Part shown: positions 8,461-17,678 of the stretch, one piece after another
Layout: each line of letters starts with the position of its first letter
How positions within the stretch are numbered: the stretch's first letter is position 1
DNA from: Chitinophaga pinensis
GTDB lineage: Bacteria > Bacteroidota > Bacteroidia > NS11-12g > UBA955
NCBI GenBank assembly: GCA_945888525.1
Contig: CAMDAF010000002.1
Location: 1-64,000 of the forward strand
DNA length: 64,000 nt
Reading direction: 5' to 3'
Made by a program: the position numbers and the translations under genes
Notes under the pieces: generated by a model
Database searches by the model: none
Told to the model about the DNA's origin: nothing
Seen by the model: the letters and a program-made list of their open reading frames with translations, nothing else

Positions 8461-10680
8461 ATGAAAAAAATACTTTTATTCCCATTTTTATTTATCAGTA
8501 TATTCTTACTTGGTCAGTCGCACTATGAAAAAACATATTTTAGCCAAGCCTATAACGATACGTTCAAACAAGAATCGGTTGTCATTGTTAGAATGATGGA
8601 CGAGAGCACCTACACAAATTACAACCTAGATGATTACAAAGTCAATGTTGTTTTCAGAGCGCAGTACTTGTTAAAAGACATTTCCGCTATCAATAATTTT
8701 AGCACTTTGGTAAAAAACAATGACCTAAAACGCTACGAATTAAAGCAAATAAAGCCAAGCGGGAAAGTCAATATCATATACGAATACTTCGACAAAAACT
8801 ACCCAGACGATGGATACGACAAAGCTGAAAACCAAGAGGAAGAGGACGAAAAGAAAAAGGAGGAGATTCCACTTGAAGGCTTAGAAATTGGGGATATTAT
8901 TGATTATAAATATGAATTTACTTTTACCACCAAATCAAAAGACTTCAGAAAAATATCAATCAACAATGGAAAATACGACCGTTCTATTATTGAAATTATA
9001 AACCACAACCGCAACAAATATCTGCTCTTTAAAAATAAATTTGTAGAAGAAAGCTACCCAATTGCAAACAGTGTAACCGTTATAAGCGTTCCAAATGAAT
9101 TGAAATTAATTCAAAAATCATTTAACTGCAATTATAAATTCACAGAAAAAGCCAATTCAGGAAAAACGACTTATGAATGCAATTATAATTTAGTTAATAC
9201 CTTCAAAGATGAAGACTTTAGTTTTAATTATTTGCACCATCCCGTTGTAAAATATGCCCTCATTCAATCAGACAATTCTAAAAAGGAAAACTTCAGTTAT
9301 CAATTTGAAGACCCGAATGTTTCTCAAGATGATATCGCAGCTTTGGGCCGGAAATTTTATCAAAACAAAAACTATATTCCTACATTTCTTTATTATTTAA
9401 ACACCAAAAAATCAAGTGAACCGACCACTGAAGTTGGCTTAAATAAATTTTTCTCTGCTTTCTTAAAAACATTCACAAAAAACGATAAAGATAAATTTAG
9501 CAAACTAAATAAGCTTCATGAATATTTGGTAAATGAAGACGAACTCAACCAGATGCCCTATGGCGATATGGCTTACACAGTGGTGATGGCAAGATTTTGC
9601 GATAAATTAGGCATCACATATAAAATGATGGCTTCTTTAAACCGATACGATGGCGCTTGGTCTGAGATTATATCTCCATATGAAATTACTTGGGGACTAT
9701 ACATTCCAAGAAAGGACCAAGATTTGTACGTAAATTCATATAAAAAAGAAAGCAATATTTACCAAAGATTTGGCTCCTTCTCTGGAACAGATTTAATTGT
9801 ATTTGACGCAAAAGACCTTACCAAGCCCGCGGAAAAAATAAAGTATCCTATAGTAGGCTCAGCTGAAAACATGTATGTTCAAAATTCGGAAATCATTATT
9901 TCTGAAGACAAAGATTATGATTATGACTTTGTAAATACTTACTCTATGAAAGGCGCTCAAAAAGATGCCATTAGCGACTACATCAAAAATCAATTTGATT
10001 ACGAACGCTTAAGAACGCCGTACAGTTTTTTCGGCTTGGTTAATTACAATGACCTATACAACTTCAAAGAATTTAGTTCGAATGAAAAATGGTTCGAAGA
10101 GGCCTCTAGAATCGACTCTTCATACAAACTTTATTTTAAAGACTATTACAAAGAAAGAATGCTGGCCTTCCTTTACAATGAATACCATTTCTCAGATATA
10201 AGCATTGATAGCTTGCGCATATTTGAAGACGGCACTTACCCAGATGATGAATCAAAAGATTATGGGTTTAAAGTTGTCTTTAAAAGCAAAGGCCTAATTG
10301 AAAAGGGAAACAACGAATCAATTATTGCTCTGAATTTGGGTAAATTAATGACCGAACAATACCAATTGTCAGATTACAAAGTTCAAGAGCGTATATCTGA
10401 TGTATACAGCAGTAATTTAAAAGAAATTCACTGGAACAACAGCATTGAAATACCTGATGGATATGAGTGTATAAATTTAAGTGATTTTAATATTAATTTT
10501 GAGAATGCCGCTGGGGTATTTACAACATCAGCGACCATTGAAGATGGTAAAATCGTTTTCAAAATTGAAAAAACATACAAAGCACAGTATCTTCCTAAAG
10601 AAAATTGGATGGACATGGTTAATTTTTTACATACAGCAGAAAAAGTTTTTATGAAAAAGCTGCTTCTAAAGAAAAAATAA
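8461..10680 (+). CDS. Exported DUF3857-like protein with degenerate transglutaminase site
   Basis: This 739-aa protein has a signal peptide (MKKILLFPFLFISIFLLGQS) and the same overall layout as the preceding gene: a DUF3857-like beta region with an acidic stretch near residues 120-145, then a transglutaminase-like domain and a C-terminal beta domain. At the expected active site PYGDM aligns with RYGDC of the neighbour, so Met370 replaces the catalytic Cys. No equivalent His segment is seen around EITWGLYIPRK. It is probably non-enzymatic, perhaps a partner or substrate-binding paralogue. The 18-nt spacing suggests co-transcription with 6322..8442. Confidence 0.83.
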   Translation: MKKILLFPFLFISIFLLGQSHYEKTYFSQAYNDTFKQESVVIVRMMDESTYTNYNLDDYKVNVVFRAQYLLKDISAINNFSTLVKNNDLKRYELKQIKPSGKVNIIYEYFDKNYPDDGYDKAENQEEEDEKKKEEIPLEGLEIGDIIDYKYEFTFTTKSKDFRKISINNGKYDRSIIEIINHNRNKYLLFKNKFVEESYPIANSVTVISVPNELKLIQKSFNCNYKFTEKANSGKTTYECNYNLVNTFKDEDFSFNYLHHPVVKYALIQSDNSKKENFSYQFEDPNVSQDDIAALGRKFYQNKNYIPTFLYYLNTKKSSEPTTEVGLNKFFSAFLKTFTKNDKDKFSKLNKLHEYLVNEDELNQMPYGDMAYTVVMARFCDKLGITYKMMASLNRYDGAWSEIISPYEITWGLYIPRKDQDLYVNSYKKESNIYQRFGSFSGTDLIVFDAKDLTKPAEKIKYPIVGSAENMYVQNSEIIISEDKDYDYDFVNTYSMKGAQKDAISDYIKNQFDYERLRTPYSFFGLVNYNDLYNFKEFSSNEKWFEEASRIDSSYKLYFKDYYKERMLAFLYNEYHFSDISIDSLRIFEDGTYPDDESKDYGFKVVFKSKGLIEKGNNESIIALNLGKLMTEQYQLSDYKVQERISDVYSSNLKEIHWNNSIEIPDGYECINLSDFNINFENAAGVFTTSATIEDGKIVFKIEKTYKAQYLPKENWMDMVNFLHTAEKVFMKKLLLKKK

Positions 10681-10720
10681 TTCCTTGCAATATTATTGCT
10701 GTAACCTGCGTTTAAAAAAT

Positions 10721-11368
10721 ATGAACATCTTTAAAATCATATTGAGTCTTGCCCTTTTTGGGTTGCTCACTTATTCTTTTACAAGTTCAAATGGTCCTAA
10801 ACCCAAAGTGTATAGAGATACTGTTTACCGTTTCCCTCCTAAAGTCAAAATTAACACCCCAAGTGTAAGCAGCGCAAAGCCCAAAACGCCCGAGGCAATT
10901 AAAAAGAAAATTGAAACCGCTGAAGAAGACAGAATCATTTCAATAACTTCAACTATTACCCGATTTAAAGTTAAGAAATCTGCGCAAAAATTGTACGCAT
11001 ATTTTGCCGACACTTTTAAAGTATTTAGAATCTCTTTGGGCGCAAACCCAGTGGGGCACAAAACAACTCAAGGGGACAATAAAACACCTGAGGGTACCTA
11101 TTACATTTCATACAAAAACCCCAAGAGCAGAGGCTATAAATCTTTAAAAATTTCGTACCCAAACGAATCGGATAAGCAAAAAGCAAAACAACTCAAGGTA
11201 AATCCTGGAGGGGATATTTTTATACACGGTTTGTGGTGGGCAGAGCAAGACCCAAAAAACCACTGGAAAGACAATTGGACTCGAGGTTGTGTTGCGTTAA
11301 ACAATCAAGAAATCGAAGAAATTTTTACGCACACAGAGTGCAATACCCAAATAACAATCTTACCTTAG
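10721..11368 (+). CDS. L,D-transpeptidase (YkuD domain) family protein
   Basis: L,D-transpeptidases cross-link peptidoglycan stem peptides or attach proteins to them using a catalytic Cys. The product is 215 aa from the ATG MNIFKIILSL; the track's earlier TTG start is rejected. A signal peptide or N-anchor (residues 1-23) is followed by a linker and a YkuD domain. The motif IFIHGLWW ... TRGCVALNNQEI contains the conserved His and Cys190. It follows the two transglutaminase-like genes in the same orientation by 40 nt, so cell-envelope co-expression is plausible. Its stop nearly touches the convergent gene 11370..11789. Confidence 0.88.
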   Translation: MNIFKIILSLALFGLLTYSFTSSNGPKPKVYRDTVYRFPPKVKINTPSVSSAKPKTPEAIKKKIETAEEDRIISITSTITRFKVKKSAQKLYAYFADTFKVFRISLGANPVGHKTTQGDNKTPEGTYYISYKNPKSRGYKSLKISYPNESDKQKAKQLKVNPGGDIFIHGLWWAEQDPKNHWKDNWTRGCVALNNQEIEEIFTHTECNTQITILP

Positions 11369-11369
11369 A

Positions 11370-11789
11370 TTACATCATTTGGCATTGCGTTTCAATGTAA
11401 GCCTTTAAGTCAGATATTTCAGCTTCGTTTTCTAAGTAGGCGGTTTGCATACTAATAATTTCGCCCGTCTCTTTTAATTTAAAGTTGATCTCATACAATT
11501 GATAATTAACTTTATCGACTTGCTCCCATTTTAGAATTCTGGGTCTTTGAATGACTGTAAAAGAATACCTAAGCCCCTCATCATCTAATATTAAAAAGCA
11601 CTCTTGTTTGAAAAACCCCAATCTAAATTTTCGGAAAACCATATAGATAATTGCCATAATTGGAAAAACCAAAAAGCTATACCATATTATGGTAGGGAAA
11701 GTAACCAAACTTACAACAATACTAAAGATCGAAAAGGCTGCAACCATTGGAGCTTCAGATTTGTTCCTATTTAACTTGAATAAACGCAT
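11370..11789 (-). CDS. Small membrane protein with PH-like C-terminal domain
   Basis: The product is 139 aa. Two hydrophobic helices (residues about 15-55) are followed by a beta-rich segment (LDDEGLRYSF...PRILKWEQVDKVNY) that resembles the bacterial PH-like domains of small two-helix membrane proteins. No enzymatic motif is present. It lies just downstream of prmC in the same orientation, with a 20-nt gap. Function unknown. Confidence 0.65.
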   Translation of the reverse strand: MRLFKLNRNKSEAPMVAAFSIFSIVVSLVTFPTIIWYSFLVFPIMAIIYMVFRKFRLGFFKQECFLILDDEGLRYSFTVIQRPRILKWEQVDKVNYQLYEINFKLKETGEIISMQTAYLENEAEISDLKAYIETQCQMM

Positions 11790-11809
11790 GAGGGCGCAAA
11801 ATTAAACTT

Positions 11810-12646
11810 TTATTTACTAATACCTGCAAAACGTTTTTTGCCGCTTAGATCGGCTCTAAATTGACAATTAAGCCCTTTTTCAGCGCACCAAAGACCCAAG
11901 TCGTCGGCAGTCAATGGATTTAACTCAAAATATATATTTGGCATCTGTCTGTCAAGAAACAATTCTATAACAATTTTATAAAACAATAAAGGGTCTGAAT
12001 CGTACACAAACAAGGCTAAATGTGGCTCAAAATCTAAAACGTTGACATGCATAATATCCTTCTCTTCAACTTTTATATAGGGCGGGTTACACACTATAAC
12101 ATCAGGACGGTCCAATAAATAATCTTGGGTCAACAAATCATGAATGTTCCATTCAATATGACTTGAACCAAAATTCATAAGCTCACTTTTTTTAGCCAAT
12201 TCTATGGCCTTTTCAGAAATATCTGTTGCTATTACCCTTGCATTTGGAAAGTGCTTTCTCAAAGCCAAAGCCAAACAACCACTTCCGGTACAAAAATCAG
12301 CAATGATTTTAATGGAATCTTTTTCCGCTTCAATGACCCATTGCAAAAGCTCTTCAGTTTCAGGTCTGGGAATTAAAACATCCGAACTGACTGCTATTTT
12401 CAAACCCGAGAAAAACTCAAACCCCAATATATGCTGAATTGGTTCATGCAGCAGCAAACGGTTCAATATGATTTCCAACGCTTGCTCCTGCTCAAAGGGT
12501 TCTTCGCCTTTTATGAGAAAATCCTTATTTGTTACAGAAAATTGATACTCAAATAAGAATTTTAATGCCGCGCTTGCTTCAGAATGATCGTAAACACGAG
12601 AGAGTGTTTCTTTTGAATTTTGATAGGCTTCCCTCAATGTTATCAT
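11810..12646 (-). CDS. prmC: Release factor glutamine methyltransferase PrmC
   Basis: PrmC methylates the Gln of the GGQ motif in peptide-chain release factors. The 278-aa length fits. The SAM-binding motif (IADFCTGSGCLALALRKHF) is followed by the catalytic NPPYIKVEE, the hallmark of N5-glutamine methyltransferases, and an N-terminal helical substrate-binding domain including PIQHILGFEFFSGL and LIPRPETEELLQWV. The ATG lies only about 30 bp from the divergent ribD start. Confidence 0.96.
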   Translation of the reverse strand: MITLREAYQNSKETLSRVYDHSEASAALKFLFEYQFSVTNKDFLIKGEEPFEQEQALEIILNRLLLHEPIQHILGFEFFSGLKIAVSSDVLIPRPETEELLQWVIEAEKDSIKIIADFCTGSGCLALALRKHFPNARVIATDISEKAIELAKKSELMNFGSSHIEWNIHDLLTQDYLLDRPDVIVCNPPYIKVEEKDIMHVNVLDFEPHLALFVYDSDPLLFYKIVIELFLDRQMPNIYFELNPLTADDLGLWCAEKGLNCQFRADLSGKKRFAGISK

Positions 12647-12675
12647 GTATGCAAAGTTTTAAGTAATTTCGCAGA

Positions 12676-13695
12676 ATAACAAATCAAGACGAAAAATATA
12701 TTTCTCAATGCCTTGCCTTGGCTGAAAAAGGATTTGGACATGTGTCGCCAAATCCAATGGTGGGTTGCATCATCGTGCACAATGGTGAAATTATTGGCTC
12801 TGGTTACCACAGCGTTTACGGAGGTCCTCATGCAGAAGTAAATGCAATAAACAGTGTTAAAGAGCCAGGTTTGCTAAAAAATTCTATTGCCTATGTTTCC
12901 CTTGAACCTTGTTCTCATTTTGGCAAAACACCTCCTTGTGCCGACTTATTAATTCAATATGGAATCAAAAAAGTTGTGATTGGAAGTTTAGACCCCAATC
13001 CACTTGTTGCTGGACAAGGCATAGAAAAATTAAAAAAAGCAGGGATAGAGGTTAAATTTGGTATTCTCGAAAATGAGTGCAAAAAATTAAACAAACGATT
13101 TTTTACGTATATCAACAATAAAAGACCCTATATAATTTTAAAATGGGCAGAATCCTCTGATGGATTTATGGGCTCTGAGGAAATTAAACAAATTAGTGGA
13201 ATAGCCGCTCAAACACGTTTGCATAAATGGCGCAGTGAAGAAGATGCCTTTTTAGTTGGAACCAATACCCTGATTCAAGACAATCCTAAATTAAACACCA
13301 GACTTTGGCCAGGTAAAAATCCAACAAGAATTGCTGTTGACTTTGAACTCAAGTCTGAAAATAAACATTTAAAAATTTACGACCAAAGCCAAAAAACCAT
13401 TATTTTAAATGGCATTAAAGATGAAATTAGCCATGGAATTGAATACATCAAAATACCGGATTGCAAGGTTGAAACACTAATTGAGGCTTTGTACCTATGT
13501 AAAATATCCAGTGTGGTAATTGAAGGTGGCTCTAAGTTGTTAAACAGTTTTATCGATGCGCACCTATACGATGAAATCAGAGTTTTAAAATCCAAAAAAC
13601 GTATATTAAACAACGGAATAGCAGCTCCAAAGATCAATTTTGTAGCCTCTGGTTCTGAAGATTTAATAGATGATTATTTAACAATCTACGAATGA
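12676..13695 (+). CDS. ribD: Riboflavin biosynthesis deaminase/reductase RibD (unusual start)
   Basis: RibD carries out the deamination and reduction steps after GTP cyclohydrolase II in riboflavin synthesis. The deaminase domain has PNPMVGCIIV, the zinc ligands GGPHAEVNAI and PCSHFGKTPPCADLL. The reductase domain follows from about residue 150 (DGFMG, RSEEDAFLVGTNTLI, DNPKLNTRLWP). The track starts at TTG 12718, but family-like sequence continues upstream (NQDEKYISQCLALAEKGFG) back to a stop at 12664. No ATG, GTG or TTG lies in that stretch; the best-placed codon is ATA at 12676. It overlaps the next gene by ATGA. Confidence 0.92.
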   Translation: MTNQDEKYISQCLALAEKGFGHVSPNPMVGCIIVHNGEIIGSGYHSVYGGPHAEVNAINSVKEPGLLKNSIAYVSLEPCSHFGKTPPCADLLIQYGIKKVVIGSLDPNPLVAGQGIEKLKKAGIEVKFGILENECKKLNKRFFTYINNKRPYIILKWAESSDGFMGSEEIKQISGIAAQTRLHKWRSEEDAFLVGTNTLIQDNPKLNTRLWPGKNPTRIAVDFELKSENKHLKIYDQSQKTIILNGIKDEISHGIEYIKIPDCKVETLIEALYLCKISSVVIEGGSKLLNSFIDAHLYDEIRVLKSKKRILNNGIAAPKINFVASGSEDLIDDYLTIYE

Positions 13696-14537
13696 TTTAT
13701 TTACTGCTATCGGTTGTCTTATCTTCAAGTCTATTCTTGTTTTTTAAATGGTTTGACCTTAAGAAAATCCTTACCCTTCCTGCCATTGCTGGGAACTACA
13801 TAGCCTGCATTGTTACAGGGATAATAATGAACCAAGGTCTGAATTTTGAGCATTTAAACAGCAAGATCATTTTATCTTGCTTAGGGCTAGGCATTTTATT
13901 TTTTGCCATATTTTATGCAATGGCCTATTCCTCCTCAAAAATAGGGATTGGTATTAGCAGTGCCGCTTCCAAATTGTCATTAATGATTCCGGTTACTTTT
14001 GGCGCAATTGTTCTTCACGAAGCATTTGGAGTCTTAAGAATAATTGCATTGTTGCTATCTATACCTGCAGTTGTTTTGATGACCTATAAAAAAGGCGAAA
14101 AATGGTCCTTAAAAACTTTATTTATACCTTTAATTATTTTTATTGGATCTGGCATTATTGACACCTCATTAAATATCTTACAAAAGAATCTTAATGGGTC
14201 GTCTCCATCAAGTGTTATCATCCTGGTTTTCTCAATGGCCTTAGCAACCTCAATTGTATTCTCTATCGCTACAAAAGTCAATCTCACCAAAGAATATAAA
14301 AGTCTATCACATGGCATAATACTTGGGATTCCAAATTATTTTTCTGTGCATTTTATGCTCTTGGCTTTAGGCTCAGGCTTCTTAAGTTCTGGTCAATTTT
14401 ATTTGGTCAATAATTCATTGGTGATGCTATTGTCTTTCATTTTAGCTTGGCTATTTTTTTCCGAAAAAATCAATTTATACAAATTCTTGGGAATCGGAAT
14501 TTCTATCGTATCCATTTATTTAATTCTCTTTGCTTAA
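13692..14537 (+). CDS. EamA/DMT-type membrane transporter
   Basis: The product is 281 aa with about ten hydrophobic helices arranged as an inverted repeat, typical of drug/metabolite transporters. Small-residue-rich helices (SSKIGIGISSAASKLSLMIPVTFGAIVLHE and FILAWLFFSEKINLYKFLGIGISIVSIYLI) match the ends of EamA halves. The substrate is unknown; its place behind ribD allows, but does not show, a link to flavin or a riboflavin precursor. It starts in ATGA with the ribD stop and ends in TAATG with the next start. Confidence 0.82.
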   Translation: MIYLLLSVVLSSSLFLFFKWFDLKKILTLPAIAGNYIACIVTGIIMNQGLNFEHLNSKIILSCLGLGILFFAIFYAMAYSSSKIGIGISSAASKLSLMIPVTFGAIVLHEAFGVLRIIALLLSIPAVVLMTYKKGEKWSLKTLFIPLIIFIGSGIIDTSLNILQKNLNGSSPSSVIILVFSMALATSIVFSIATKVNLTKEYKSLSHGIILGIPNYFSVHFMLLALGSGFLSSGQFYLVNNSLVMLLSFILAWLFFSEKINLYKFLGIGISIVSIYLILFA

Positions 14538-15151
14538 TGTTGTTTTCAAGCACCTATAAAATGATTGATTCTTCGTGTGAATGTTTGCACAAAGCAAAAG
14601 GAAGTAAGTTTTTTGCCTATGCATGGCCCGTAAAATCGGAGACTGAAATTAAAAATAATTTAAATGCACTAAAAGAAAAATACCCAGATGCAAGCCACCA
14701 TTGTTATGCTTGGGTGTTGGGCCACGACAAACAAAATTTTAGAGCAAATGATGATGGGGAGCCATCTAACACTGCAGGAAAACCGATATTAAGGCAAATT
14801 CATAAACTTGACTTATGCAATATCTTAGTTGTTGTCGTTCGTTACTTTGGTGGCACTATGTTGGGTGTTCCAGGTCTAATTGAAGCATACGGAAATACTG
14901 CTGCAGAATGTCTTGCGCAGTCGTCAATTACTGAATATCCAATATTAGAAAAATACACAGTAAGCTGCCCATTTGGATTGGAAAATGAAGTGTTTAAATC
15001 ATGCAAACAATTCCAAGCTTCATTATCTGTAATGGCTGAACAATCATGTTTTTCTGCTGAAATTAAAATACCTTTGCATAAAGCGGATGAATTTAAAACC
15101 CATTTATCCCTCAATTACCAAATAAACATTGAATATAAAGGCATAGAATGA
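14537..15151 (+). CDS. YigZ/IMPACT family protein
   Basis: The preferred start is the ATG in TAATG at the transporter stop, giving 204 aa, a normal length; the 30 extra track residues are another frame of the transporter. Motifs: KGSKFFAYAWPV, HHCYAWVLG, RANDDGEPSNTAGKPIL and VRYFGGTMLGVPGLIEAYG are the conserved N-domain of the YigZ (UPF0029/Impact) family, followed by an EF-G-like C-domain. The proposed role is translation-related regulation; the exact activity is not settled. Confidence 0.92.
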   Translation: MLFSSTYKMIDSSCECLHKAKGSKFFAYAWPVKSETEIKNNLNALKEKYPDASHHCYAWVLGHDKQNFRANDDGEPSNTAGKPILRQIHKLDLCNILVVVVRYFGGTMLGVPGLIEAYGNTAAECLAQSSITEYPILEKYTVSCPFGLENEVFKSCKQFQASLSVMAEQSCFSAEIKIPLHKADEFKTHLSLNYQINIEYKGIE

Positions 15152-17556
15152 TTAAAAAACTAAGTGTTGTATTACTTTTAATTTGCAAAAGCATCTTATC
15201 CTTTGCGCAAAGCAATGACTACTTTAATTTAAAAGATGTTAAAACTTACCGCTTCGACCATCTTGAACTAAGCACGCCAAAGGCAATAGATCAATTTATT
15301 CAAAGCCCTAATGATTATAATTTCATTGAGGCTTTAAAAATTAACCAAACCAATAAATTAAGCGAGATCTTTACCCAAACAGGTGTAGGAGAAATTATAA
15401 AAGAGCTCAATTTAATCGATTACCACGGAGAGTTTAATGCCAACACCTTTGATTCGTGCTCAGGAATTGAAATCTTACACATCAGTATTAATGAAGAAAA
15501 ACTTGATGCCCTAAAATACATAAGCAAGATTAAAAATCTTGAAACATTGTATATCTATATTCTTGGAAAACCTGAGAACCTAAGCGCATTAAAGAGTCTT
15601 CCAAATTTAAAAGAACTGCACATCATCGGTGATTTCTTGCCAAAAGATTTGGTGCAAATTCCAGGTTTCATTCAAAACCAAACCTCTATGCAAACGCTGG
15701 GTTTAAGTATTGATAGAATCACCGATTTGCCTGCCAATATCATTCGATTTAAAACCCTAAGTCGCCTCAATTTATACGACAACCTTTCGGTATTTACAAA
15801 CAAAGGGATAGAGGATTTATCTGAAGAGAAACTTAGCATACTTTTTAATATCAATTCAGACAACATCAATGCAATTTCAATATCCTATTTTTCTAACAAT
15901 GGAAAGCTCATTGATTTCGAAATTGAATACCTTCAAAATTTATACAAAGGAGAAATTGTTCCTCAGCAATTTGGCGAAAACGAAAATGACAAACAGGAAA
16001 CCGGCAATATACCTTTTGCTAAAGAGTTTGTTCCTGATTTTGGCAGTAGTCCAGAATTTAACAAACCCTATCCTAAAATTTCACCAAACACAGAATACTT
16101 TACCATTAATCCTTCCACCAACAGCCTAATCTATTCCAACTCTGGCCTTAAACTAAGTGTGGCCGCTAATAGTTTTGTCAATGAAAAAGGAGAGGATATT
16201 ACGGTCCCTATTTATTTAAAATTAATTCAAATTAACAGTCCAAGTGACATCCTATTTGCCGGCTTAAATTTTAAAAATGGAGACCGTCAATTTTGCAACC
16301 AATTTTTATTCAATATTCAGGCTACTTGCGATAAAAGCGCTGCTAAACTAAAAGAAGGTTTCCAAATTAAAGCGAATCTTCCAGTAAACAGCGATAGTGC
16401 GCTCACTTATTTTTTCGACTACGAATCAAATACTTGGCAAGATCTTAATTTCTACAACCAAGTATTTGCCTCAAACTTCACCCCTATCGATTTCTACAAA
16501 ATCGAAAATGGAAACCAATGCAATTCGTATTACCAGTTTGATACCAGTTCGTTTAAACAACGTTTTTTCGGCAAACACAATATTTTTTTAAGTGATAAAG
16601 AAAACAACAGCCAGCTGGTATTTAAAAGCCAAACATTCTATACCGATTTGGACAGGACATGGAGCAAAGACTTTAACAGCAATGGCAATCTGAAAGGCCT
16701 TAAAATTAAAAAAGGCAAGTCCTATATTAAAATTCAAAAAGTTATTCCAAAAGTTCGAAACAAAGAACGCCAATACTTTAAAGTCTTAGACAAAACCGAA
16801 CAAGAAATCTTTGCAGAATTAAAAGCGTTCAAAGCCATTAATTTTAATACCATTATTAACGTTGAAAACAAGAAGGAGTTTAACGAAACTTATATTAAAA
16901 ACACCAAATATTTTGATGTTCAGATCCATTACACCAAGGGCAAAGAATACTGCGAAATAAACATTAAAACAAATGATGGTTTTAAACGTCTTCAAGCATT
17001 TATTACTGATACCGACAACAAAAAATTACTTAAAAAGCAAATCAGCAAATTTGCAAAAGCCTATAAAACCTATTTGCATATTCGCGCCAAAAGAGAAATG
17101 GAATTTAATGCTTTAAATAAAGTAAGATTTTCAGAATTCAAAGCATACAGCAACGAGAGAATTAAAGGCCTTCAAAAGGACAATAAAATATCAGAAATTA
17201 AAATCCACCAGCTCGGTACCTTTGGATTTCTATTTGATAAATCACCTGTATTCTCTACCAACATTATTGCCCAGTACACCGATGAAACTGGTTTACCTAT
17301 CGATGTTAAAAATCTATTTTTAATTGACAGCCGTTACAATTCAGTGTTTAAATTACAAGTTGGCAACATTTCCTTTGATCCTAGCAACGTTTCTTGCATT
17401 GTTGCTACAGATTATTCAGGAAATTTATATTACGCCAATAAAAGCGATATTTCAGCCTCAAACTTGAGCAACAATTCTCTAATTTATATTAAATTGAAAA
17501 AGGTAAGTCCTAATTTAAGCAACATCAATTTATTCAACTTATTGCTTAAAAATTAG
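15148..17556 (+). CDS. Exported protein with leucine-rich-repeat-like N-domain
   Basis: The product is 802 aa. It starts in ATGA with the YigZ stop. A signal peptide (residues 1-21, ending SFAQS) is followed by a region of about 200 aa with LRR-like spacing (LKSLPNLKELHIIGDFL, FKTLSRLNLYDNL). A middle beta region (SGLKLSVAANSFVNEKGEDITVPIYLKL) resembles a module of secreted Bacteroidota proteins, and a Lys/Tyr-rich C-terminal half follows. It is probably surface or periplasmic. No catalytic motif is seen. It is an odd partner for ribD and yigZ and may only share their transcript. Confidence 0.75.
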   Translation: MIKKLSVVLLLICKSILSFAQSNDYFNLKDVKTYRFDHLELSTPKAIDQFIQSPNDYNFIEALKINQTNKLSEIFTQTGVGEIIKELNLIDYHGEFNANTFDSCSGIEILHISINEEKLDALKYISKIKNLETLYIYILGKPENLSALKSLPNLKELHIIGDFLPKDLVQIPGFIQNQTSMQTLGLSIDRITDLPANIIRFKTLSRLNLYDNLSVFTNKGIEDLSEEKLSILFNINSDNINAISISYFSNNGKLIDFEIEYLQNLYKGEIVPQQFGENENDKQETGNIPFAKEFVPDFGSSPEFNKPYPKISPNTEYFTINPSTNSLIYSNSGLKLSVAANSFVNEKGEDITVPIYLKLIQINSPSDILFAGLNFKNGDRQFCNQFLFNIQATCDKSAAKLKEGFQIKANLPVNSDSALTYFFDYESNTWQDLNFYNQVFASNFTPIDFYKIENGNQCNSYYQFDTSSFKQRFFGKHNIFLSDKENNSQLVFKSQTFYTDLDRTWSKDFNSNGNLKGLKIKKGKSYIKIQKVIPKVRNKERQYFKVLDKTEQEIFAELKAFKAINFNTIINVENKKEFNETYIKNTKYFDVQIHYTKGKEYCEINIKTNDGFKRLQAFITDTDNKKLLKKQISKFAKAYKTYLHIRAKREMEFNALNKVRFSEFKAYSNERIKGLQKDNKISEIKIHQLGTFGFLFDKSPVFSTNIIAQYTDETGLPIDVKNLFLIDSRYNSVFKLQVGNISFDPSNVSCIVATDYSGNLYYANKSDISASNLSNNSLIYIKLKKVSPNLSNINLFNLLLKN

Positions 17557-17678
17557 TCTAGCTAAAACTTCATTTAATCTTGAGGCCATTGGAAAAAACA
17601 CTATAGTATTCGTTTTTCTATAATAAGAGCCCGGATTTAAATGTTACGGAGCAACCAAAACTTGCCCAATGTTTGTGT

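Noticed and set aside
12646-12720. FMN riboswitch upstream of ribD
   Set aside because: Only about 30 bp separate ribD from prmC, far too little for an FMN riboswitch, and no matching motifs are seen.
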